Shown piece after piece: positions 1 through 5,228 of a DNA stretch of 5,228 bases. The notes below the pieces were generated by a model that saw only the letters and a program-made list of their open reading frames with translations, did no database searches and had not been told where the DNA came from. A program made the position numbers and the translations under genes. This DNA comes from Filomicrobium sp. (GTDB lineage: Bacteria; Pseudomonadota; Alphaproteobacteria; Rhizobiales; Hyphomicrobiaceae): positions 1 to 5,228 of the forward strand of contig JAJFHK010000501.1 of assembly GCA_021775655.1 (NCBI GenBank), in the 5' to 3' direction. Each line of letters starts with the position of its first letter. The first letter of the stretch is position 1.

Positions 1-1336
1 GGGTGAAGCGTGGATCAAGACGACCTGCTAGCTTGGCATTAAGCTTGACCATCGCCTCGCGCATGCGGCGCGTGAAGGCAAGGTTGTCGCCAGCGTTGAG
101 GCTTGCGGTTAGGCCGCGCACATGGTTGCGCCAGTCAAAGCCATAGGTTTGCTTCATCTCTTCGCGTAGTCCATAGCGGGCGGCCGGCATCAGGATATTT
201 GCCCGGATAACTGGATTGGCGCGGGCGCGGGCTGCAACGTTTGCGGGCAGGAGCTGTTCAAGCGATTTGTCGAGGCCAGGCTGTACGCGCGGGTCAGGCG
301 GACCGCCGGCGAGCCCAACAAGATCGAACACGACAGCCTTTTTCTCCTCCTCGTCCTCGATGAGGGTTTCGGCGCAGACGCGCGCGCGGACCTCGGCGAT
401 GTAACGCCAGCGGTCGAGGCGGACCTTGTTGAGACTCTCGCTGCCCTCAAGCAGGATGATCGGCTTGTTAACGGCGGAGGCGAGTACGAACTGCTCGGCA
501 ATCGATAGGTCCTTGGCTTCCTTGCCAAAGACGATGCGGCTGGCCAGTTCGACGCCGTGCAGGGAGGTGCCGCCGGTGCGTTGTGCCAACCACAAATGAT
601 TGGCCGCCCACTTTTTAAGCCGGCTGTCATCTCCGCCCTGGGTCAACTCGAAGTAGATAACAGGGGCCAGCCACCATTCCGATAGCTTGCGGCTCAGCTT
701 TGCAATCGGGCCCTCGCTTCTTTTTGGCGGGGTCTTGTAGATGACGCGGGCAAACTGCATGGGCAATGTCGAACCGCCGACGCCGAGAGCCGGACGACCT
801 AACCTGATCGAGCGACTGATGGTCGAATAAGGAATCTTGAGGACGCCAAGAAGATCTATGCCGAACGGATTGATGGGTGTGCCGATATACCGGTCTTCGT
901 GGTGGGTCAGGCACTTCCAGTAATATTCGGGGACTTCGCGGACGGGGATCGATTTATGATCAGGATTGGCGGTGTAGTCGCCGATCTCGATCGACTTTCC
1001 CGTCCAATTGACGTCTTGCTTAGAATCGAGGCGAGGATCGAAGGTGCCGACGAAATTGCCGGACCGGTCGTAAATAGCAGTCGCGAGCCAACGCTCGGCA
1101 TCGTAGCGCAGGGCTTCGGACAGATAGAGTTGACCGGTGAAGCCACGGATGGGTGCAATGACATAGACGAGAAGGACTGCGAAAACCACGTAGCCAACAG
1201 CGACAAGCACAACATAGCGCAGCGCGCCGAGGCGTGGATTGAATGCTATCCACTCCATAAAAAAGCGCGCGAATCGGATTGGGATGGCCACGACCATCTC
1301 CACCACGCGCATCAAGAGTCTTGCGATTTCTATCAT
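1..1336 (-). CDS. Family 51 peptidoglycan glycosyltransferase (penicillin-binding-protein type), 3' end outside window
   Basis: Reading leftwards from ATG at 1336, the frame stays open for 445 codons and runs off the window. The N-terminus is basic and amphipathic (about residues 1-40), followed by one membrane anchor (about 41-62), so the rest should lie in the periplasm. A family 51 glycosyltransferase domain follows: EDR at 147-149 with the first catalytic Glu; GGSTLPMQFA from 187; RKLSE at 216-220 with the second catalytic Glu; HGVELA at 260-265 and FGK at 270-272; LSIAEQ at 277-282. These enzymes polymerise lipid II into glycan strands. Residues 310-445 look mostly helical, with an acidic patch at 327-331, and show no transpeptidase motif; such a domain could lie beyond the edge. 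An in-frame TAA at 1376-1378 limits the start. ATG 1336 follows a weak purine-rich stretch; GTG 1348 and ATG 1312, 1297 or 1258 are alternatives. It lies 128 bases downstream of phoB on the same strand. The family is firm; the full architecture and exact start are not. Confidence 0.88.
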   Translation of the reverse strand, partial: MIEIARLLMRVVEMVVAIPIRFARFFMEWIAFNPRLGALRYVVLVAVGYVVFAVLLVYVIAPIRGFTGQLYLSEALRYDAERWLATAIYDRSGNFVGTFDPRLDSKQDVNWTGKSIEIGDYTANPDHKSIPVREVPEYYWKCLTHHEDRYIGTPINPFGIDLLGVLKIPYSTISRSIRLGRPALGVGGSTLPMQFARVIYKTPPKRSEGPIAKLSRKLSEWWLAPVIYFELTQGGDDSRLKKWAANHLWLAQRTGGTSLHGVELASRIVFGKEAKDLSIAEQFVLASAVNKPIILLEGSESLNKVRLDRWRYIAEVRARVCAETLIEDEEEKKAVVFDLVGLAGGPPDPRVQPGLDKSLEQLLPANVAARARANPVIRANILMPAARYGLREEMKQTYGFDWRNHVRGLTASLNAGDNLAFTRRMREAMVKLNAKLAGRLDPRFT

Positions 1337-1464
1337 CGCCCCGTTCACACAGCCGTTGTCCGCCAAGCCACGCGGTTATCTGGCCATTGTGGCAGGGGCG
1401 CGACCCATAGCTTGCACCCAGGTGAATGATCCGCGCAAAAAACGTTGAAAACTCAGGCCGTTGA

Positions 1465-2160
1465 CTAATTGCCCTGACGCTCGCCGAATACGTAACCGGC
1501 GCCGCGAACCGTTCGAATTGGATCGCTTTCATTGCGCTCGACCAGAGCCTTCCGCAGCCGACCGATGTGAACATCGACGGTTCGCTCGTCAACGAAAGCG
1601 TCGCGGCCCCAAACCCCGTCAAGTAACTGAGTGCGAGACAGAACACGGCCAGTACTTTCCATGAGAAACTCGAGCAGTCGATATTCCGTCGGGCCCAAAT
1701 GAACTTCACGTTGCCCGCGTGTGACTTTGTGGGCGGCACGGTCGAGTTCAATATCGGCAGAACGCAGCACGTCTGCAACGCGTTCGGGAGCGGCACGGCG
1801 CAGCACTGCTTTGACCCGGGCCATCAGTTCAGGCACGGAAAATGGCTTGACGACATAATCGTCAGCACCTGTTTCAAGCCCCCTGATCCGGTCGGCTTCC
1901 TCTCCGCGGGCGGTTAAAAGCACAATTGGAATGTTACGCGTTTCTGGGTCGTTACGCAGTCGGCGGCAGAGTTCGATACCGGATACTGTTGGCAGCATCC
2001 AATCCAGAACCATGATGTCGGGCGTCTCTTCGGCCACCATTACCTCGGCCTCGTCGCCAGACATGGCAATTCTGACGTGGAAGCCTTCTGACTCGAAGTT
2101 GTATCGCAACAGCTCGCTCAGCGCCTGCTCATCCTCAACAATGAGAAGTTTCGCCGCCAT
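1465..2160 (-). CDS. phoB: Phosphate regulon response regulator PhoB (OmpR family)
   Basis: A 231-residue two-domain transcription factor. The receiver domain (about 4-120) has the acidic pair E9/D10, phospho-acceptor D53 in VLDWMLP, T83, Y102 and K105, the complete set of phosphorylation-switch residues. The C-terminal winged-helix domain (about 130-227) carries the recognition helix around DERTVDVHIGRLRKAL (191-206) and the C-terminal hairpin RTVRGAGYVF (216-225). Both are very like PhoB of other proteobacteria. By family knowledge, PhoR phosphorylates it under phosphate limitation and it then binds Pho boxes to activate phosphate-scavenging genes, usually including pst-phoU-phoB itself. 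The ATG is preceded by AGGGA at 2171-2175, ten bases upstream. It follows phoU by 41 bases, and the length matches the family. The sensor kinase gene is not in the window. The next most likely identity would be another OmpR-family regulator, but context and motifs make PhoB nearly certain. Confidence 0.97.
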   Translation of the reverse strand: MAAKLLIVEDEQALSELLRYNFESEGFHVRIAMSGDEAEVMVAEETPDIMVLDWMLPTVSGIELCRRLRNDPETRNIPIVLLTARGEEADRIRGLETGADDYVVKPFSVPELMARVKAVLRRAAPERVADVLRSADIELDRAAHKVTRGQREVHLGPTEYRLLEFLMESTGRVLSRTQLLDGVWGRDAFVDERTVDVHIGRLRKALVERNESDPIRTVRGAGYVFGERQGN

Positions 2161-2170
2161 CTACACTTTT

Positions 2171-2175
2171 TCCCT
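2171..2175 (-). promoter_or_regulatory. Probable ribosome-binding site of phoB
   Basis: AGGGA on the minus strand, ten bases before the phoB ATG at 2160 and within the 41-base phoU-phoB gap. It supports this ATG as the true start, which also agrees with the beginning of the receiver domain. Confidence 0.55.
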
Positions 2176-2201
2176 GCATCTCAAATCCTCGACGTTGGCA
2201 C

Positions 2202-2927
2202 TCAAGTGTTCTCAACATTTTCCGACTTTATCAGCGTTGAACTGGTCCGGTCAGCCTTTGGGCGGTCGTCCGACAAGTTCTCACCTTTTACAAGGAAATA
2301 GATGGTTTCTGCGATATTGGTGGAGTGATCGCCGACGCGCTCGATGTTCTTGGCACCGAATAGGAGATGCGTCGACAGGCCGATATTCCTGGGGTCTTCC
2401 ATCATGTAGGTGAGAAGTTCGCGGAAGATGGAGTTGTAAAGGTTGTCGAGTTTGCTGTCAGAGTGCCAAACGTCCACTGCGCGGTCCGCATTTCGCGTGG
2501 CGAAAGCATCAAGCACATCTTTGAGTTGGTAGGAGGCCAGCTCCACCATGTGATTCAGTCCGGTGATGATCGGCTTAGGATGCGCTTCCGGTGCGATGAC
2601 GAGGGCCCGCTTGGCAACATTCTTTGCAAGGTCTCCGATGCGTTCGAGGTCACCACTAATATTCAAAACCGCCATGATCTGGCGCAGGTCAACGGCGATA
2701 GGCTGCCGGCGCGCGATGATCGTTATGACTTGTTCCTGGATCTCGCGCTCAAGCGCATCAATCCTTGCATCGCTCTTTATTACTCGCGCTGCCAGCTGCG
2801 GATCGCGGCGCTCAAGAGCATCGAACGACTCTGCAAGCTGGCGTTCGGCAAAGCCTCCCATTTGTGCGATCTTGCTGTCGAGAAGTTTTAACTCTTCCTC
2901 GTAAGATTTGACCGTATGCTCAAGCAT
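2202..2927 (-). CDS. phoU: Phosphate signalling protein PhoU
   Basis: A 241-residue, largely helical cytoplasmic protein made of two homologous three-helix repeats. Each carries the PhoU metal-binding signature: DLERIGDLAKN at 93-103 and NIERVGDHSTNIAE at 194-207. LRQIMAVLNISG (81-92) precedes the first signature and STHLLFGAK (185-193) precedes the second, as is usual for the family. The last 30 or so residues are polar and probably disordered. PhoU is a peripheral protein that, from family knowledge, couples the PstSCAB transporter to the PhoR kinase, keeping PhoB inactive when phosphate is plentiful and restraining excess uptake. It sits 60 bases after pstB and 41 before phoB, consistent with one transcript. 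The ribosome-binding site before ATG 2927 is weak (a GGGG run 9 to 12 bases upstream). No frame damage or missing key residue is seen. Confidence 0.97.
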   Translation of the reverse strand: MLEHTVKSYEEELKLLDSKIAQMGGFAERQLAESFDALERRDPQLAARVIKSDARIDALEREIQEQVITIIARRQPIAVDLRQIMAVLNISGDLERIGDLAKNVAKRALVIAPEAHPKPIITGLNHMVELASYQLKDVLDAFATRNADRAVDVWHSDSKLDNLYNSIFRELLTYMMEDPRNIGLSTHLLFGAKNIERVGDHSTNIAETIYFLVKGENLSDDRPKADRTSSTLIKSENVENT

Positions 2928-2987
2928 GTCTGAGGCCCCGTGTTACTGCGTTGGACGCATCGTTAGAGCAATTGAGTGATAGTGGAA

Positions 2988-3815
2988 TCAGCCGAACCGA
3001 CCGGTGATGTAGTCCTGCGTCCGCTGATCGGCCGGATTTGTGAAGATCGTTCTTGTCTCATTCTCCTCAACCAGCGTGCCGAGATGGAAGAAGGCGGTTC
3101 GTTGAGAGACGCGTGCAGCCTGCTGCATTGAGTGGGTGACGATTATGATCGTTAGGGATTGCTTTAACTCGTCGATGAGTTCCTCGACACGAGCCGTTGC
3201 AATCGGATCGAGCGCAGAGCACGGTTCGTCCATCAAAATCACGTCGGGACTGGTTGCAATCGCCCGGGCAATGCACAGGCGTTGTTGTTGCCCGCCTGAC
3301 AGGCTGGTTCCTGACTCATTCAGCCGATCTTTGACTTCCTCCCAAAGGCCGGCTCTTTGCAAGCTGGACTCGACGATCTCATCGAGGTTGCTCTTAGACG
3401 TCGATAGACCATGGATTCGAGGTCCATAGGCGACGTTTTCGAAAATCGATTTTGGGAACGGGTTCGGCTTTTGGAATACCATGCCAACACGCGCGCGCAA
3501 TTCGATCACATCGAGTTCACGGTCATTGATGTCCTGGCCATCAATTGAAATGTTGCCCTCGATCCGAGCAATCGGGATGGTGTCATTCATGCGGTTGATG
3601 CAGCGCAGAAACGTGGACTTACCGCAGCCCGATGGACCGATGAATGCCATCACGGAGTTTCGCGGGATGTCGACATTGACATCAAACAGTGCCTGCTTTT
3701 CCCCGTAAAAGACCGATATGCCGCGGGCCTCGATCTTTGCCTCGAGGTTTTCATCTGCAGCTTTCGTTTTGATCGACGTCATCATATCAACTGTGCCGGA
3801 ATCCAGCTGTTGCAT
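2988..3815 (-). CDS. pstB: Phosphate ABC transporter ATP-binding protein PstB
   Basis: A 275-residue ATPase subunit of the high-affinity phosphate importer, acting on the cytoplasmic face of the inner membrane as a dimer with PstA and PstC. All ABC motifs are intact: Walker [10 protein letters not shown] (60-68), Q-loop Q115 within the PstB-typical VFQKPNPFP, signature LSGGQ (172-176), Walker B VILMDE (192-197), D-loop SALD (200-203) and switch His228. The early [10 protein letters not shown] (37-46) and C-terminal QDYITGRFG are also typical of PstB, which separates it from other ABC ATPases. The frame is open further upstream into pstA, but those codons lie out of frame over PstA coding sequence, so the 323-residue reading is not credible. 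ATG 3815 is preferred because GAGGG lies 11 bases upstream. ATG 3836, which overlaps the pstA stop, would add seven residues and cannot be excluded. The gene follows pstA by 14 bases, which suggests translational coupling. Confidence 0.96.
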   Translation of the reverse strand: MQQLDSGTVDMMTSIKTKAADENLEAKIEARGISVFYGEKQALFDVNVDIPRNSVMAFIGPSGCGKSTFLRCINRMNDTIPIARIEGNISIDGQDINDRELDVIELRARVGMVFQKPNPFPKSIFENVAYGPRIHGLSTSKSNLDEIVESSLQRAGLWEEVKDRLNESGTSLSGGQQQRLCIARAIATSPDVILMDEPCSALDPIATARVEELIDELKQSLTIIIVTHSMQQAARVSQRTAFFHLGTLVEENETRTIFTNPADQRTQDYITGRFG

Positions 3816-3826
3816 TGTACCTAATT

Positions 3827-3831
3827 CCCTC
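3827..3831 (-). promoter_or_regulatory. Probable ribosome-binding site of pstB
   Basis: On the minus strand GAGGG overlaps the last bases of pstA and stands 11 bases before ATG 3815. The spacing is a little long but usable. It favours 3815 as the pstB start over ATG 3836, which has only a weak AGAG-like stretch before it. The evidence is complementarity and spacing only. Confidence 0.5.
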
Positions 3832-5228
3832 ACCATTTGCGCTCTAGTTTGCGCCGCAAGTAAACCGCGATCAAATTCATTAGTACGAGGAATCCGAGCA
3901 GGATCAAAATCGCTGCCGAAGTGCGACTGACGAAGCCGCGCTCCGGGCTGTCTGCCCAAGAAAAGATCTGTGTGGGTAGAGCCATCGCCGGCTGAGTCAA
4001 TCCGATGTTTTCGATGCTCGGGATGAAGGCGTTCATGCCGATTAGAAGCAACGGCGCAGTTTCACCAAGCGCCTGAGCAAGACCAATAATTGTGCCGGTC
4101 AGAATTCCGGGCATGGCCAGCGGCAGGACGTGATGAAGTGTGACTTGTTGCTTGGATGCGCCGACACCGAGTGCGGCTTCGCGGATTGATGGCGGGACGG
4201 CCTTCAAGGCAGCGCGCGTGGCAACGATGATTGTCGGCAGCGTCATGAGGGCTAGAACCATGCCGCCTACGAGCGGGGCCGAACGCGGCATTCCGAAGGT
4301 GTTCAAGAACAACGCAAGACCGAGAAGTCCGAACACGACGGATGGCACGGCGGCCAAGTTGTTGATGTTGACTTCGATTAGATCCGTTATTCGGTTCTGC
4401 GGCGCGAACTCCTCCATATAGACCGCCGTCGCGATGCCGATTGGAAAGCTCAGCAGAAAGCAGATCATAAGCGCAAGGAACGTGCCTGATAACGCGCCTG
4501 CTAGTCCGGCAAGTTCGGGGAAACGGCTGTCCGCGTTGAAGAACAGTTCCCAGGTAAAGGGAGTTTGGACTAGGCCGCGCGATTCCAGCGAATCGAACCA
4601 GGTGAATTCGTCATCCGAGCTAAAGCGCGGGTTGCGAATTTTGGCCTTACCGGTTTGCAGTAGTGCATCGTAGTTCGGGGCCAGCGGCAGATTGATATCA
4701 ATCGTCTTGCCAACAACAGAAGGATCTGAAGTTACCCGCGCCTTCAAAGTGCCGGCCGCTTCGTCCGCGAGGATCTCCTCGTAGGAACGACTATACTCTT
4801 TGAGAAAGTATGCACGAAATCCTTCGTTGATCATTGCCTCGTAGTCTGCTGAGTCGAGACCGCCCTCGGCTGGAACCTTTGCCGGATCGATGAAAACCGT
4901 CGTCTTGGCGACACCAGTTCCATTTTCGACACTGAGGACGCCTTGTTGTTTCAGCGCATTAAAAAGGGCAATGCGGTCGCCCGACAGCGCATCGATTTCG
5001 CGGGGTATGATCCTCTTGTATAACTGGTCGAACGGGTCCGATACAGGCACCAAAATATCGACCGTCTGGCCGATCTTATCGGTGTTGCCCAACACGTAAT
5101 CTCGGACGATGTAATCGGATCCCGAACTCAAGATCTTATAGAGTGCCCGCTCCTTCGAACGACCCTCCACATCCGGAAAATTGGTCTTGAACGCGTCACG
5201 CACTAACTTTCGATAGTTGGCGTCGCCG
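3830..5228 (-). CDS. pstA: Phosphate ABC transporter permease PstA, 5' end outside window
   Basis: The last 465 residues of an inner-membrane permease; the frame is open through the right edge, so the start is missing. The in-frame GTG at 5203 is an internal codon, because the sequence before it (GDANYRKL) continues the same domain. Residues 1 to about 235 form the soluble N-terminal region known as DUF3333, found in alphaproteobacterial PstA, with [10 protein letters not shown] and YVLGN recognisable. The permease part has membrane segments near 241-270, 289-309, 318-338, 371-398 and 437-457. The missing N-terminus probably holds one more, giving six. The coupling loop [14 protein letters not shown] (349-362) is the EAA motif that docks on PstB, and [12 protein letters not shown] (383-394) is also typical of PstA. 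With PstC it forms the channel that passes phosphate from PstS to the cytoplasm. The gene ends 14 bases before pstB; pstC and pstS are expected beyond the right edge. Confidence 0.96.
   Translation of the reverse strand, partial: GDANYRKLVRDAFKTNFPDVEGRSKERALYKILSSGSDYIVRDYVLGNTDKIGQTVDILVPVSDPFDQLYKRIIPREIDALSGDRIALFNALKQQGVLSVENGTGVAKTTVFIDPAKVPAEGGLDSADYEAMINEGFRAYFLKEYSRSYEEILADEAAGTLKARVTSDPSVVGKTIDINLPLAPNYDALLQTGKAKIRNPRFSSDDEFTWFDSLESRGLVQTPFTWELFFNADSRFPELAGLAGALSGTFLALMICFLLSFPIGIATAVYMEEFAPQNRITDLIEVNINNLAAVPSVVFGLLGLALFLNTFGMPRSAPLVGGMVLALMTLPTIIVATRAALKAVPPSIREAALGVGASKQQVTLHHVLPLAMPGILTGTIIGLAQALGETAPLLLIGMNAFIPSIENIGLTQPAMALPTQIFSWADSPERGFVSRTSAAILILLGFLVLMNLIAVYLRRKLERKW

Noticed and set aside
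621..645. CTGTCAT on the plus strand resembling half of a Pho box
   Set aside because: It lies inside the glycosyltransferase coding sequence and has no properly spaced second half-site; a single 7-base match is expected by chance.
899..1429. A 176-codon plus-strand frame antisense to the glycosyltransferase N-terminus
   Set aside because: The minus-strand frame here encodes a membrane anchor running into a family 51 domain; the plus-strand translation shows no family features.
1437..1442. T run on the minus strand after phoB as a possible intrinsic terminator
   Set aside because: The 25 bases before it do not form a GC-rich stem; only three-base pairings can be drawn.
1020..1796. A 258-codon minus-strand frame spanning the phoB 3' half, the gap and the start of the glycosyltransferase gene
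   Set aside because: It overlaps two well-supported genes in a different frame, its translation is Cys/Ser/Arg-rich with no domain, and it ends inside the glycosyltransferase domain.
1931..2413. A 160-codon plus-strand frame antisense to phoB and phoU
   Set aside because: It crosses two conserved genes on the other strand and its product is Ser/Arg-rich without a domain.
2367..2891. Long plus-strand open frames antisense to phoU (174 and 113 codons)
   Set aside because: They mirror phoU codons, have no recognisable domain and no ribosome-binding site, and such antisense frames are common opposite coding sequence.
2947..2959. Five-base-pair inverted repeat (TGCGT/ACGCA, three-base loop) in the pstB-phoU gap
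   Set aside because: The stem is short, the flanks do not extend it and no T run follows; chance explains it, though a weak mRNA-processing hairpin is possible.
5201..5203. GTG as a start codon for PstA
   Set aside because: The frame is open upstream to the window edge and the preceding residues belong to the same conserved domain, so this GTG is an internal valine.

Overview
The window is a chromosomal segment from an alphaproteobacterium, most likely of the Hyphomicrobiales (Rhizobiales) type. The basis is the moderately GC-rich sequence, a PstA permease with the long extra N-terminal domain typical of alphaproteobacteria, and the gene order pstA-pstB-phoU-phoB. The genus cannot be fixed from the sequence alone. 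All five genes I can support lie on the minus strand, so transcription runs from the right edge towards the left edge.

From right to left: positions 5228 to 3830 hold most of pstA, the inner-membrane permease of the high-affinity phosphate transporter, cut at its 5' end by the window edge. After 14 bases comes pstB (3815-2988), the transporter's ATPase. After 60 bases comes phoU (2927-2202), the regulator that links transporter state to phosphate signalling. After 41 bases comes phoB (2160-1465), the OmpR-type response regulator of the phosphate regulon. After a wider gap of 128 bases comes a large open frame (1336 to the left edge, 445 codons without a stop). It encodes a membrane-anchored family 51 peptidoglycan glycosyltransferase (penicillin-binding-protein type) and continues outside the window.

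The first four genes form one functional unit. PstA and PstB, with PstS and PstC presumably encoded just beyond the right edge, import phosphate. PhoU reports transporter activity to a sensor kinase (PhoR, not in the window), and PhoB activates the regulon when phosphate is scarce. The glycosyltransferase gene is on the same strand with no obvious terminator before it, but nothing in the sequence proves co-transcription.

I see no RNA gene, mobile element, CRISPR array or repeat family, and nothing that convincingly amounts to a new system. The points most worth a second look are the glycosyltransferase gene, whose catalytic motifs are divergent, and its position next to the phosphate operon.
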